Of a DNA stretch of 64,000 nucleotides, positions 17,488 to 26,819 are shown one piece after another (the stretch's first letter is position 1; each line of letters begins with the position of its first letter). Made by a program: the position numbers and the translations under genes. The notes below the pieces were generated by a model that did not search any database, was not told the DNA's origin, and saw only the letters and a list, made by a program, of their open reading frames with translations. The DNA is taken from contig NZ_FQUU01000015.1 in the NCBI RefSeq assembly GCF_900129295.1, forward strand, positions 53,001 to 117,000, written 5' to 3'. The DNA comes from Flavisolibacter ginsengisoli DSM 18119. GTDB lineage: Bacteria > Bacteroidota > Bacteroidia > Chitinophagales > Chitinophagaceae.

Positions 17488-18225
17488 ATGAACAGCCATA
17501 ATAACATAGAAGATGAATTGAGGGGTTTGAACAGTGACCTGCCTGCCCATCCTGACAAAAATACTTTTTCAGTTCCGGAAGGGTATTTTGAAGGTTTGGC
17601 TGGTTCAATATTGGCTAAGATCAAAGGGGTTGAAAGCGTTTCTGCCAGCGAAGAAATTGCTTCTCTTTCACCTTTGTTAGCAGGTATTTCACGGAACATG
17701 CCTTATGCAATTCCTGAAAACTACTTCCAATCAAATCTTGATGAACTGCCATACATGGTTGGGGATGATCCCCAGTCAGCTATTCTAACACTCATAGAAA
17801 GAGTGACTCCGTACCAGGTTCCGCAGGGTTATTTTGCCAATTTTCCTGACCAGGTATTGGAAAAACTGGTTGACAAACAACCGGCACGAGTCATTCCCAT
17901 GGTAAGGAGAAAGTGGATGAGATTGGCGGTTGCGGCAATGGTTGCCGGTATTATTGCACTTACCGGGTACTTTTATAGCCTTGAAAGTAATGGCATTGAC
18001 GCTAATAAGCCTATTGCCCAGCAGCTTAAAAATGTAAGCACCAAAGAACTCAATGAGTTCATCAAAACAGCAGATATCACTTCCGGCAATAATAGTACAG
18101 CACACAATAAACCTGCTGTAGTTACTGAAGTCAAATCTATGCTGAACGGGGTTTCTGATACGGAACTGGATGCATTTCTAAGACAGGTGCCCACTGATGA
18201 TGAAGACCTTATGGCTATTAATTAA
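17488..18225 (+). CDS. Putative membrane anti-sigma-like protein with threefold VPxxYF motif
   Basis: 245 residues. The cytoplasmic N-terminal part repeats one short motif three times: FSVPEGYFEGL (27-37), YAIPENYFQSN (73-83) and YQVPQGYFANF (109-119). One membrane helix follows at about 144-163, then an exported C-terminal tail. Its place directly after an ECF sigma gene (35 bp) and before a periplasmic protein gene suggests that it tethers or controls the sigma factor. It has no classical zinc anti-sigma motif (HxxxCxxC), so this role is inferred from context. Confidence 0.68.
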   Translation: MNSHNNIEDELRGLNSDLPAHPDKNTFSVPEGYFEGLAGSILAKIKGVESVSASEEIASLSPLLAGISRNMPYAIPENYFQSNLDELPYMVGDDPQSAILTLIERVTPYQVPQGYFANFPDQVLEKLVDKQPARVIPMVRRKWMRLAVAAMVAGIIALTGYFYSLESNGIDANKPIAQQLKNVSTKELNEFIKTADITSGNNSTAHNKPAVVTEVKSMLNGVSDTELDAFLRQVPTDDEDLMAIN

Positions 18226-18233
18226 CCCAGACA

Positions 18234-18647
18234 ATGAAAAAACTTTTACTCATATTAAGCTTCTTTACTGTTATTCATTTCTCTTCCTATGCCCAGGATA
18301 ACGATGGGGGACGGTTGCAGGATAAAATGACAGAATACATCCAGCAAAAGCTGGGATTATCTAAAACTGAGGCTGAGAAGTTCAGCCCCGTGTTCCTTGA
18401 TTATTTCAGGGACCTGCGTAAAACTAACCAGGATTACAAAGGTGACAGGTTGGTGCTACAGCAAAAGATAGTTGAATTGCGCTTACGTTACCGCGACCAG
18501 TTTAAGCCGATCATAGGTGATAAACGCAGTAATGATGTATTTACTTACGAACGTGATTTTATAAAAGGCGTTAAAGAACTTCAGCAGGACAGGTTGCAAA
18601 ACCGCCTGGAAGGCCGTGCTAACAAAAGAAATAATCCCGGGTTGTAA
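18234..18647 (+). CDS. Small periplasmic protein, putative sensor partner of ECF sigma factor
   Basis: 137 residues. A signal peptide (MKKLLLILSFFTVIHFSSYAQ) is followed by a highly charged helical region (IQQKLGLSKTEAEKFSPVF, RLVLQQKIVELRLRYRDQF) that resembles the Spy/CpxP-like LTxxQ-type periplasmic proteins. It starts 8 bp after the previous stop, so the three genes form one operon. Similar proteins beside ECF sigma genes in Bacteroidota are described as sensors of the sigma factor. What it senses is unknown. Confidence 0.7.
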   Translation: MKKLLLILSFFTVIHFSSYAQDNDGGRLQDKMTEYIQQKLGLSKTEAEKFSPVFLDYFRDLRKTNQDYKGDRLVLQQKIVELRLRYRDQFKPIIGDKRSNDVFTYERDFIKGVKELQQDRLQNRLEGRANKRNNPGL

Positions 18648-18851
18648 TAGTTTGTTTTTTAAACTATATTTGAACTTGGTGTTTTTCATAGGTTAGCAAC
18701 GGCCGGCTCTTTTTAGGGCAGGCCTTCTTTTTTAAAAGGATCATCTCTTTCACCTTTCCTTCCATCTTTTGTTATATTTTTTCATATTTAATACAATCAA
18801 AAAATAGAAATCCGGAGAAGTAGCTTTACCTACATAGCTGTATTCTATCTT

Positions 18852-19328
18852 TTATTGCTGATTCAAAAATTTAACCAGGTAGGCGATCTGACCCAGATGA
18901 TATATATCGTGCTGTACGATACCATTCAATAGATTCCTGTAGTTGTAAGTTCTTTCCTCAACAGTCTTATCAAGTATTGAATCGGACTGGTCCTGTAAAA
19001 TATTTATCAATATTTCCTGCGTTTCATTCAATTTTTGCAGACCATGTTGCCACAATGATCTGTCTGAATGATCCAGTTGCCGCCAGTCGTTTGCTTCAAA
19101 ATAATGTAGGTCCTTGGTTTCATCTTTTTTAAACCTGCTTATTACAAATTCTCTCCAGTTCACCATATGCCATACCAGTTCTGCAATGCTGTGTTGTCCA
19201 TTAGGTTTTTGGAAAGCTAAAGTTTCCGTTACCTCTCCTAATAGTTTTTCAGCATTACGTCCAAACCATGGATCACCATTATAACTTTCTTGTAATTGGG
19301 AGACCAGGTATTGAATTTCTTTATTCAT
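18852..19328 (-). CDS. DinB-family (DUF664-like) four-helix protein
   Basis: 158 residues, helical. It has the spaced histidines of the DinB fold: IAELVWHMVNWREFV near residue 48-62, and GIVQHDIYHLGQIAYLV near the C-terminus, giving an H-plus-HxxxH metal site. DinB-fold proteins include thiol transferases (bacillithiol, mycothiol) and many of unknown role. It stands alone and convergent to the preceding sigma operon. Confidence 0.85.
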   Translation of the reverse strand: MNKEIQYLVSQLQESYNGDPWFGRNAEKLLGEVTETLAFQKPNGQHSIAELVWHMVNWREFVISRFKKDETKDLHYFEANDWRQLDHSDRSLWQHGLQKLNETQEILINILQDQSDSILDKTVEERTYNYRNLLNGIVQHDIYHLGQIAYLVKFLNQQ

Positions 19329-19432
19329 GCTATAGAAATTTTATAAGGCAAATAAAAATAAACTCTCTTAGCAAGTGAAAAGATAAAATGTAGTGTCTCC
19401 TATTTAAATGATAAATGGCATTTTGTTCTACA

Positions 19433-19460
19433 TAAAAAAGCCCACACCAGGGTGTGGGCT
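19433..19460 (-). terminator. Rho-independent terminator of carB
   Basis: A 10-bp stem (AGCCCACACC/GGTGTGGGCT) followed on the minus strand by a T run, 20 bp beyond the carB stop codon. Confidence 0.9.
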
Positions 19461-19479
19461 CGCGAGAATAATTTATTTG

Positions 19480-22302
19480 CTATTTACTCAGGTACATACT
19501 TCTGTCTTTGTACAATTGCCTGAAGTAAGGATCCCTCAGGTCTTTGATAAAGCGGATAGCCTCTCCCGTTGATTTCATTTCAGGTCCCAACTCTTTATTT
19601 ACACCCGGAAACTTATTAAATGAAAATACAGGTTCTTTAATAGCAAAACCATTCAGCTTCTTTTCAAATGTAAAGTCGGTGAGTTTGTTGGCACCTAACA
19701 TCACTTTGGTAGCTACATTCAAATAAGGAATACCGTAAGCTTTTGCAATAAAAGGCGTGGTACGTGAAGCCCTCGGGTTGGCCTCGATCACGTATACCTT
19801 TCCATCCTTTATAGCAAACTGGATGTTGATCAGTCCAAGGATATTCAAAGCCCTTGCAATCTTCTCAGCATAATGTTCCATGGTGGTTACAACTAATGGT
19901 GTGAGGTTGAATGCTGGCAATACGGCATTGCTGTCACCACTATGAATACCTGCTGGTTCAATATGTTCCATCACTCCCATCACATGAAAGTTCTCACCAT
20001 CGAATATGGCATCTATCTCTGCTTCCTGGCAACGGTCAAGGAAATGATCGATCAATATCTTATTACCTGGAATATGTTTCAACAGGCTGATAACTGCCTT
20101 CTCCAGTTCTTCATCATTGATAACGATACGCATTCTTTGTCCACCCAGTACATAGCTGGGACGCACCAGCACGGGGTAACCAACTTTCTTTGCCACTTCC
20201 ACTGCATCATCCACATCATAGGCAGTTCCATAATTTGGATAAGGAATATCCAGTTCTTTAAGCATATCGCTAAAGCGCCCGCGATCTTCTGCTATATCCA
20301 TATTATCATAGGAGGTTCCCATGATCTTGATTCCTTTTTGATGCAGGCGCTCCGCCAGTTTCAACGCTGTTTGCCCACCCAATTGCACTATGACACCTTC
20401 AGGCTTTTCATATTCAATAAGTTCCCAAAGATGTTCCCAAAATACAGGTTCGAAATACAGCTTATCAGCCATATCAAAATCCGTAGATACGGTTTCTGGA
20501 TTACAGTTGACCATGATGGATTCATAGCCAGCTTCCTTAATGGCCAATAGGCCATGGACGCAGCAATAGTCGAATTCTATTCCCTGGCCAATGCGATTGG
20601 GACCACTTCCCAATACAATTATTTTCTTTTTATCTGAAACCTTGCTTTCATTGAAATTTCCTTCTTCAAAGGTTGAATAGAAATAAGGTGTTTTTGCTTC
20701 GAACTCAGCGCTGCAGGTATCTACCATTTTATATACACGGGTGATGCCTGCTGCTTTTCTCTTTTCGTACACTTCTTCTTCACTGCCATCCTGGATGATA
20801 CGGGCTATCTGCTCATCGCTGAATCCATGCACTTTAGCCTTGCGCAACAAATCTGTTGGCAATTCTTCCAACCAGTAATTACCCAGTTCTTTTTCTATGT
20901 TACAGATCTTCTGGATCTCGTAAAGGAACCAGCGGTCAATGTAAGTGGCTTTGGCAATGGTATTTACACTGATGCCAAGCATCAGCGCATCTTTGATCCT
21001 GAATATGCGATCCCATTTCGGAGTTTTAATGTATTCCAGCAACTCTTCCGACCTCATGCCACTTTTGCCATAATAACCAAGACCCACTGCATTATTCTCC
21101 AGGCTCTGACAGGCTTTTTGAACAGCCTCTGTAAAGCTTCTTCCAATAGCCATTACCTCACCCACACTTTTCATTTGCAGCCCCAGCGTATCATTGGCAC
21201 CTTTAAATTTATCGAAGTTCCAGCGTGGGATCTTTACAATGACATAATCAAGGGCAGGCTCAAAATAGGCTGATGTGGTTTTAGTGATCTGGTTTTCCAG
21301 TTCATCCAATGTATAGCCAATAGCCAGCTTGGCAGCTATTTTGGCAATAGGATAGCCTGTTGCTTTTGATGCCAGTGCTGAAGAACGGCTTACACGCGGA
21401 TTTATTTCGATAGCGATAATTCCCTCTGATTCAGGATCAAGAGCAAACTGCACGTTGCAACCACCGGCAAAATTCCCTAAGTCGCGCATCATCAAGATAG
21501 CGGTATTGCGCATTAACTGGAAAGCAGTATCGCTAAGCGTCATGGCAGGGGCTACAGTAATAGAATCGCCTGTATGAACACCCATTGGGTCAAAATTCTC
21601 AACGGTACAAATGATACATACATTATCAGCGGAATCACGCAGCAATTCCAGCTCAAATTCTTTCCAGCCAAGGACTGCTTTTTCTACCAGTACTTCATGA
21701 ATAGGCGAAGCCTGTAAACCACGTTGCAGGGCTTCATCAAGTTCAGAAGCGTCATGCACAAATCCTCCACCCGTGCCACCCAGTGTAAAAGATGGCCTGA
21801 TCACCAGTGGAAAGCCGATGTCCTGTGCAAATTCCTTTCCTTCCAGGAAGGAATTGGCGGTGTGTGCAGGAGCTACAGGAACGCCAAGGCGTATCATCCA
21901 CTGGCGGAACTTCTCCCTGTCCTCCGCCTTATCAATAGCTTTAATATCCACACCTATCAGGCGGACATTGTACTTTTCCCAGATGCCCAGGTCTTCTGCT
22001 TCCTTAGCAAGATTGAGCGCTGTCTGCCCTCCCATTGTAGGAAGTACGGCGTCGATATTATTTTCCTCAAGTATCTGCTCAATACTTTCCACGTTTAGTG
22101 GCAACAAATAAACCCTGTCGGCCATCATTGGGTCTGTCATGATGGTGGCCGGATTACTATTAATAAGGATCACTTCAATACCTTCTTCACGCAAGCTTCT
22201 TGCAGCCTGGGTACCGGAGTAATCAAATTCGCAAGCCTGGCCGATAACAATAGGCCCAGAGCCGATAATTAATACTGATTTTATTGAGGAGTCTTTAGGC
22301 AT
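19480..22302 (-). CDS. carB: Carbamoyl-phosphate synthase large subunit, without allosteric domain
   Basis: 940 residues. It makes carbamoyl phosphate from ammonia, bicarbonate and two ATP for pyrimidine and arginine synthesis. Two duplicated ATP-grasp halves are visible: the first with [20 protein letters not shown] and [11 protein letters not shown], the second with [19 protein letters not shown] and [10 protein letters not shown]. It ends at about the position where the C-terminal MGS-like domain would begin in the E. coli enzyme (about 1070 residues), so the ornithine/UMP-binding domain is absent. This short form is usual in Bacteroidota. carA is not adjacent. Confidence 0.96.
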   Translation of the reverse strand: MPKDSSIKSVLIIGSGPIVIGQACEFDYSGTQAARSLREEGIEVILINSNPATIMTDPMMADRVYLLPLNVESIEQILEENNIDAVLPTMGGQTALNLAKEAEDLGIWEKYNVRLIGVDIKAIDKAEDREKFRQWMIRLGVPVAPAHTANSFLEGKEFAQDIGFPLVIRPSFTLGGTGGGFVHDASELDEALQRGLQASPIHEVLVEKAVLGWKEFELELLRDSADNVCIICTVENFDPMGVHTGDSITVAPAMTLSDTAFQLMRNTAILMMRDLGNFAGGCNVQFALDPESEGIIAIEINPRVSRSSALASKATGYPIAKIAAKLAIGYTLDELENQITKTTSAYFEPALDYVIVKIPRWNFDKFKGANDTLGLQMKSVGEVMAIGRSFTEAVQKACQSLENNAVGLGYYGKSGMRSEELLEYIKTPKWDRIFRIKDALMLGISVNTIAKATYIDRWFLYEIQKICNIEKELGNYWLEELPTDLLRKAKVHGFSDEQIARIIQDGSEEEVYEKRKAAGITRVYKMVDTCSAEFEAKTPYFYSTFEEGNFNESKVSDKKKIIVLGSGPNRIGQGIEFDYCCVHGLLAIKEAGYESIMVNCNPETVSTDFDMADKLYFEPVFWEHLWELIEYEKPEGVIVQLGGQTALKLAERLHQKGIKIMGTSYDNMDIAEDRGRFSDMLKELDIPYPNYGTAYDVDDAVEVAKKVGYPVLVRPSYVLGGQRMRIVINDEELEKAVISLLKHIPGNKILIDHFLDRCQEAEIDAIFDGENFHVMGVMEHIEPAGIHSGDSNAVLPAFNLTPLVVTTMEHYAEKIARALNILGLINIQFAIKDGKVYVIEANPRASRTTPFIAKAYGIPYLNVATKVMLGANKLTDFTFEKKLNGFAIKEPVFSFNKFPGVNKELGPEMKSTGEAIRFIKDLRDPYFRQLYKDRSMYLSK

Positions 22303-22315
22303 CTGTGTTGATAGC

Positions 22316-22364
22316 GGCTTTTTTCCATGCAGGCTGTTGCCGAATAAAACATATGAAAAAAGCC
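22316..22364 (-). promoter_or_regulatory. Hairpin in the carB leader
   Basis: 10-bp perfect arms (GGCTTTTTTC at 22316-22325, GAAAAAAGCC at 22355-22364) separated by 29 bases, ending 14 bases before the carB start. On the minus strand the purine-rich arm GAAAAAAGCC lies where a ribosome would bind, so folding could affect translation. Confidence 0.35.
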
Positions 22365-22387
22365 TTATTTACTTGATTTAAGGATAT

Positions 22388-22410
22388 AAAAAAACCGGGC
22401 TTATGCCCGG
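22388..22410 (-). terminator. Rho-independent terminator after the small YtxH-like gene
   Basis: A 6-bp GC stem (CCGGGC/GCCCGG) with a 4-base loop and seven T residues on the minus strand. Confidence 0.8.
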
Positions 22411-22483
22411 GGTGCAAAAATAGGGTAATTGAAGGTTTACCTTTGCAATGTTTTTGGACTATTAACAGCCTGTTGAGAAAAGT

Positions 22484-22687
22484 TTAAACAGTTCCGTTAA
22501 CAGCAGTTGTTCTACCTTGCTTTTTGCCAAACATATTTGTCAGGCCGCCAAGATTTTCATCAACAAGCTTTTTGCCTTTGTTTACAAGGTCTTTCTTCTG
22601 TTGATCAGTCATCTTAGAATATTTATAAGCACCAAAGGCAGCAGCACCTAATAACAATAATGATCCAATCCCGGATTTACTTTTCAT
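22484..22687 (-). CDS. Small YtxH-like protein, paralogue of the next gene
   Basis: 67 residues: MKSKSGIGSLLLLGAAAFGA is an N-terminal hydrophobic segment, followed by YKYSKMTDQQKKDL and a basic tail. The block LLGAAAFGAYKY-x-x-(M/L)TD is shared with the gene 122 bp upstream, so the two arose by tandem duplication. Short anchored proteins of this shape (YtxH-like) are often envelope or stress related. The function is unknown. Terminator directly after. Confidence 0.7.
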   Translation of the reverse strand: MKSKSGIGSLLLLGAAAFGAYKYSKMTDQQKKDLVNKGKKLVDENLGGLTNMFGKKQGRTTAVNGTV

Positions 22688-22809
22688 AATATAAGTTTTA
22701 GTGCCTGGTAAGTAAAAATCTTATCAGGCGAGGTTAAGAATGAATTTTCGTATCGTGTTACCTATATAATAAAATATCGTACCGTAAAAAAAGATTGTAT
22801 GAAAAACTT

Positions 22810-23127
22810 TTAATTATTGGAAGGTGTTTCTGTTGAGGCCGCATTTGTGGTTTTAGTTCCACTTTTAAAAAGCCCTTCAAAAAACTCTTCCATTTTAGGC
22901 ATATATTCCTTCAATGCATCAGAACCTTTTGTTTTTAATTCATTGAAGTATTCCATAGCCTGGTCTTCTGCATCCATTGCTGTCTTTTTTACTTTATTGG
23001 CTTTGTCCTTTATATCATTAGCCAGCTTTTCTTTTTCTTCATCTGTAAGATTCATGTATTTATAGGCACCGAAGGCAGCTGCAGCACCGAGTAGGAAAGT
23101 GGCAAGGTGTTTATTATTTACACTCAT
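22810..23127 (-). CDS. YtxH-like small protein with helical tail
   Basis: 105 residues. The hydrophobic N-terminus (HLATFLLGAAAAFGAYKYM) is followed by LTDEEKEKLANDIKDKANKV and a charged amphipathic helix. The tail is Thr/Ser/Asn rich. It shares its first 35 residues in pattern with the smaller paralogue downstream but has an extra helical region of about 40 residues. It is probably anchored to the inner membrane. No enzymatic motif was seen. Confidence 0.7.
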   Translation of the reverse strand: MSVNNKHLATFLLGAAAAFGAYKYMNLTDEEKEKLANDIKDKANKVKKTAMDAEDQAMEYFNELKTKGSDALKEYMPKMEEFFEGLFKSGTKTTNAASTETPSNN

Positions 23128-23211
23128 TGTTTGGGGTTTTTAGGTGAAAAATTTTTTATTACTCTATTAAGTTACCAATTTTATGCCCAGCTTTTATGGA
23201 ATAATGATTGA

Positions 23212-24930
23212 ATGCAGATTCGGTCTGTTAAATGGAATATGATGCTCAAAAAACTACCCTTCCTTTTTTTCTCGTTTCTTTTCGCTGGTTACTGTGAAGC
23301 ACAAACGTACCCTCAAAACTATTTCCGCCATCCGTTGGATATTCCCATGAAACTGGTGGCTAATTTCGGGGAGATCCGCGCCAACCACTGGCACATGGGG
23401 CTCGATATTCGCACCCAGCAAAAGGTGAACCTGCCGGTGTATGCTGCAGCCGATGGATATGTTTCCAGGATAGTGGTGGAACCTGGCGGCTTTGGGCAGG
23501 CAATCTACATTGATCATCCAAATGGTTACACAACATTATATGCCCATCTTAATGCATTTTTTCCGGCGCTGGCCGACTATGTTAAAAAACAGCAATATGC
23601 CAGGCAAAGCTGGAATATTGATATCTCCATTCCAGGCAATCTGTTTCCGGTAAAAAAAGGAAGTTTTATAGCCAGGAGCGGCAGCACCGGCGGGTCGGAA
23701 GGTCCCCATGTGCATTTTGAGATCAGGGACACTAAAACCGGCAAATGCCTCAATCCCCTTTTGTTTAATTTCCCCATTACAGATGCGGTGCCTCCATCCA
23801 TCTACAAACTGGCCATGTATGACCGTAATAAAAGCACTTATGAGCAAACCCCCCAGGTAATCTCACTCAAAAAAGCAGGTGCAAAATATTTATTGCCATC
23901 TGACAGGCTTAGGGTTGGCTCCAATAAGATCAGCTTTGCTATTAATGCCGTTGATCATTTTAGTGGCACCTTAAACCCCAATGGTATCTATTGTGCGGAG
24001 ATCATGATGGATGACAAACCAGTGTCCCAATTCGTGCTCAATAATATTGGCTATGACGAAACCAGGTATATCAATGCGCAGGTAGACCTCCCTTTTAAGT
24101 CAAGAGGCGGACCTACCATGCAGCAGGTAAGTCCATTGCCCGGGGCAATGAATGTAGCGTATGATGTTTTTAATGGCAATGGCATCATTGAGCTAAAGGA
24201 CAAGGAGGTACATAATATTGACATAGAAGTGCAGGATGCTGATAAGAATACTTCCACCATTCATTTTAGTGTGCAATATGATCCCACACTTGCCAAACCT
24301 TATACACCAACAGCAGCCCAGGAATTAATTCCCGGGCAGGTAAACGTGGTGGAACTGGATGCCTTTGAATTGTACACCACTGAGGCTACACTCTATGATT
24401 CTATCCATGTCAATTATGAAATAGTTCAGAATAAGGAATTGGGTGCCGTTTCAGCTTTACATAAATTTTTATCTGCAGGCATTCCTGCACATGATTTGTT
24501 CACTGTACGGATCAAACCTGATACTGACATTGCTCCGGAACTAAGGGACAAGGTGATCATTAAAAACATTGCCGGCAGCAGAACTTTTATATCGAAAGCA
24601 ACCTGGCAAAGCGGGTGGCTATCTGCTAAGTTCAGGCAGTTTGGTAGTTTCCAGGCATTTATTGATACCATGCCTCCAACTGTGAATGCCCCACCAATAA
24701 ATTTGTCAAAAGCTTCCAGGCTGGTATTTACACCACGGGATAATTTCAATACTATTAAAAGCTTCCGGGCTGAAGTGGATGGCAAATGGTTATGCTTTAG
24801 CAATGACAAGGGCAAGACCTGGATCTACCAGTTTGATGAAAACTTTCCGCCCGGGGCGCATGAATTAAAATTGACCATACAGGATGAAGCAGGCAATGTG
24901 ATGGAAAGAACATGGAATGTGAGGAGATGA
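23212..24930 (+). CDS. M23-family (LytM-like) zinc endopeptidase, secreted
   Basis: 572 residues. The signal peptide is best read from the internal ATG at 23239 (MMLKKLPFLFFSFLFAGYC), so the true start may be there. The LytM domain shows the metal ligands NHWHMGLD (His and Asp near residues 61-65) and GPHVHFEIRD (HxH near residues 166-168), with YAAADGYVSRI between. It cleaves peptide cross-bridges in cell wall or similar peptides. The C-terminal 350 residues are beta-rich with a bacterial Ig-like finish and may bind a partner or wall. Divergent from the YtxH-like genes. Confidence 0.92.
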   Translation: MQIRSVKWNMMLKKLPFLFFSFLFAGYCEAQTYPQNYFRHPLDIPMKLVANFGEIRANHWHMGLDIRTQQKVNLPVYAAADGYVSRIVVEPGGFGQAIYIDHPNGYTTLYAHLNAFFPALADYVKKQQYARQSWNIDISIPGNLFPVKKGSFIARSGSTGGSEGPHVHFEIRDTKTGKCLNPLLFNFPITDAVPPSIYKLAMYDRNKSTYEQTPQVISLKKAGAKYLLPSDRLRVGSNKISFAINAVDHFSGTLNPNGIYCAEIMMDDKPVSQFVLNNIGYDETRYINAQVDLPFKSRGGPTMQQVSPLPGAMNVAYDVFNGNGIIELKDKEVHNIDIEVQDADKNTSTIHFSVQYDPTLAKPYTPTAAQELIPGQVNVVELDAFELYTTEATLYDSIHVNYEIVQNKELGAVSALHKFLSAGIPAHDLFTVRIKPDTDIAPELRDKVIIKNIAGSRTFISKATWQSGWLSAKFRQFGSFQAFIDTMPPTVNAPPINLSKASRLVFTPRDNFNTIKSFRAEVDGKWLCFSNDKGKTWIYQFDENFPPGAHELKLTIQDEAGNVMERTWNVRR

Positions 24931-25006
24931 TTTTCCTGTTATTTACATTGTAATTTTGATTCTTCACCTATGTAATATTTTTACATTATTCATTTTACAT
25001 TTTCTC

Positions 25007-25465
25007 ATGGCTACACATTTACAGGTTGGACAAAAAGCTCCTGCTTTTTCTGGGGTTGACCAAGATGGTAAAAAAGTATCGTTGAATGAACTGAAGGGTT
25101 CGAAGCTGGTATTGTATTTCTATCCTGAAGATGACACCCCGACGTGTACCATCCAGGCCTGCAATCTTCGTGACAACTATTCATTGTTGAAAAAGAATGG
25201 CTTTAAAGTGATAGGTGTGAGCCCTGATGCTGAAGATAAACACCGGAAGTTCAGGGAAAAGTACGACCTACCCTTTACACTGCTTGCCGATCCCCAGCAT
25301 AAGATCATTGAAAAGTATGGTGTCTGGGGAGACAAGAACCTATACGGAAGAAAATATATGGGTATTCTCCGTACTACCTTTGTAATAGATGAAAATGGCG
25401 TGATACAAAAGATCTTCCTTCGTCCGAAGAATAAAGCGCATGCTGAAGAAATAGTGAAGGGCTAA
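25007..25465 (+). CDS. bcp: Thioredoxin-dependent thiol peroxidase (BCP/PrxQ type)
   Basis: 152 residues from the ATG at 25007. The frame is open further upstream, but homologues start at this point (MATHLQVGQKAPAFSG). It reduces hydroperoxides using thioredoxin. The active site reads DDTPTCTIQACNLRD: the peroxidatic Cys follows TPT (usually TPG in this family) and a resolving Cys lies five residues on. YPEDDTP, FLLADP-like ADPQHKIIEKYGVWG and RTTFVIDENGVI complete the pattern. It follows the M23 gene by 76 bp; the two need not be functionally linked. Confidence 0.94.
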   Translation: MATHLQVGQKAPAFSGVDQDGKKVSLNELKGSKLVLYFYPEDDTPTCTIQACNLRDNYSLLKKNGFKVIGVSPDAEDKHRKFREKYDLPFTLLADPQHKIIEKYGVWGDKNLYGRKYMGILRTTFVIDENGVIQKIFLRPKNKAHAEEIVKG

Positions 25466-25477
25466 GTGATTACAGGA

Positions 25478-26224
25478 TCATAATACCCATTCTACCTCGC
25501 CTACTTCAAAGCGTTCTTCCAATGTATGTTCCACCACCAGTTGTCCCAGATCGGTGACTTCACGCACGGTAGCTTCAAATATCCTGGAGCCCTGTTTCAA
25601 CTTTACCTTTTTTCCATAACCAAACAGGTGTTCCTGGTATTGTCTTGATATCTCTGCAGGATCTTGCAATAATTTATTGAACTGTATATCCAGGAAAATG
25701 CATAATTCCCTGGCTAATGCCGCGGGTTCAAAAATATTGCCGGTAATTTCCCTAAGCGACACTGCTTTATTCTTAAGTCCTTTGAAAGAAGTTTGATTGA
25801 TATTCAAACCAATACCAGCAATGGTGTACTTCCATTCGCTACCCATAATAATATTCTCGATCAATATGCCCCCTGCCTTTCTGTCACGCCAATAAATATC
25901 ATTAGGCCATTTAATGGAAGTGTCAGTTGTTGTATAGCTGTTAAAAAAATTAAGCGTTGCCGTGGCTACCAGCTTACTTATCATAAACAATTGCGAAGTA
26001 GAATAGGCAGGAGGTTGAAAAATAACTGATAAAGCTATATTGGAACCGGGCTCTGAAATCCATGTTTTATTACGCTGTCCGCGCCCCCTGGTTTGCTCCT
26101 GTGCGAACACAGCGGTACCATGCTGTGCCATACCTGCATGCACCAATCCCATGGCATAGTTGTTGGTGCTATCCACGGTGTGCAGTTCAATGAAAGGGGT
26201 ACCTATTGGGTTTAAAGATGACAA
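25478..26224 (-). CDS. birA: Biotin--[acetyl-CoA-carboxylase] ligase
   Basis: 248 residues, only the catalytic and C-terminal domains, with no N-terminal DNA-binding domain. It activates biotin with ATP and attaches it to the carboxylase carrier protein. Blocks seen: GTAVFAQEQTRGRGQRNKTW (the GRGRxGR-type biotinyl-AMP loop), IKWPNDIYWRDRKAGGILIE (the KWPND and GGILxE motifs) and AGIGLNINQ. The SH3-like C-terminal domain is at about 195-245. Divergent from rsfS. Confidence 0.93.
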   Translation of the reverse strand: MSSLNPIGTPFIELHTVDSTNNYAMGLVHAGMAQHGTAVFAQEQTRGRGQRNKTWISEPGSNIALSVIFQPPAYSTSQLFMISKLVATATLNFFNSYTTTDTSIKWPNDIYWRDRKAGGILIENIIMGSEWKYTIAGIGLNINQTSFKGLKNKAVSLREITGNIFEPAALARELCIFLDIQFNKLLQDPAEISRQYQEHLFGYGKKVKLKQGSRIFEATVREVTDLGQLVVEHTLEERFEVGEVEWVL

Positions 26225-26322
26225 TTAACTACTATTTTTGAGCAAAGAAAAATAACTTTAATTGTTACTACCCTAAGTGACCGCACTTATTTTATTATTA
26301 TAACAAAAAATACTATTACTAT

Positions 26323-26724
26323 TTGGAACCATTAGAAGTATTAGCCACACGTAAGAAAGGCGTTAGCCGGTTGAACAAAAACTCTAAAATCTTTAAAACA
26401 ATCATAAAGGCTATTCAGGAAAAAAAGGGTGAAAACATTATTTCCCTGGACCTTCGAAAAATCCCGGAAGCAGTTGCCGACTTTTTTATCATTTGCGAGG
26501 CCTCAAACCAACCGCAGATAAGAGCAATTTCTGATTTCATAGAAGACCAGGTAAAAACGGTGTGTGGTGAAAACCCATACAGGCATGAAGGAAAGCAAAA
26601 CCTGCAATGGGTGCTGCTTGACTATGTAAATATTGTTGTTCATATCATGTTGCCTGAGCAGAGGAAATTTTATAAACTGGAAGAAATGTGGAGTGATGCA
26701 ACCGGAGAAGAGCATAATGGATAG
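26323..26724 (+). CDS. rsfS: Ribosome silencing factor
   Basis: 133 residues beginning at a TTG codon. No ATG lies in frame before the middle of the gene, and the N-terminal TRKKGVSRLNKNSKIFKTI looks native, so TTG at 26323 is preferred (another TTG is at 26371). Family blocks: AIQEKKGENIISLDLRKIPE, VADFFIICEASNQPQIRAIS and HEGKQNLQWVLLDYVNIVVH. RsfS binds ribosomal protein uL14 and stops subunit joining under starvation. The gene precedes ftsH by 95 bp, an arrangement frequent in Bacteroidota. Confidence 0.92.
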   Translation: MEPLEVLATRKKGVSRLNKNSKIFKTIIKAIQEKKGENIISLDLRKIPEAVADFFIICEASNQPQIRAISDFIEDQVKTVCGENPYRHEGKQNLQWVLLDYVNIVVHIMLPEQRKFYKLEEMWSDATGEEHNG

Positions 26725-26819
26725 GAAATCTATTTGTTAAATAGCTTTCCTCCTTAGATATTCCACTAAAAATTCAATTACTTGCATCTTTAGCTATAAG
26801 ATTAATAAGAAAAATTAAA

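Noticed and set aside
18690..18735. Possible terminator after the periplasmic sigma partner
   Set aside because: Only a 4-bp GGCC stem could be formed, with a long loop. Too weak to call.
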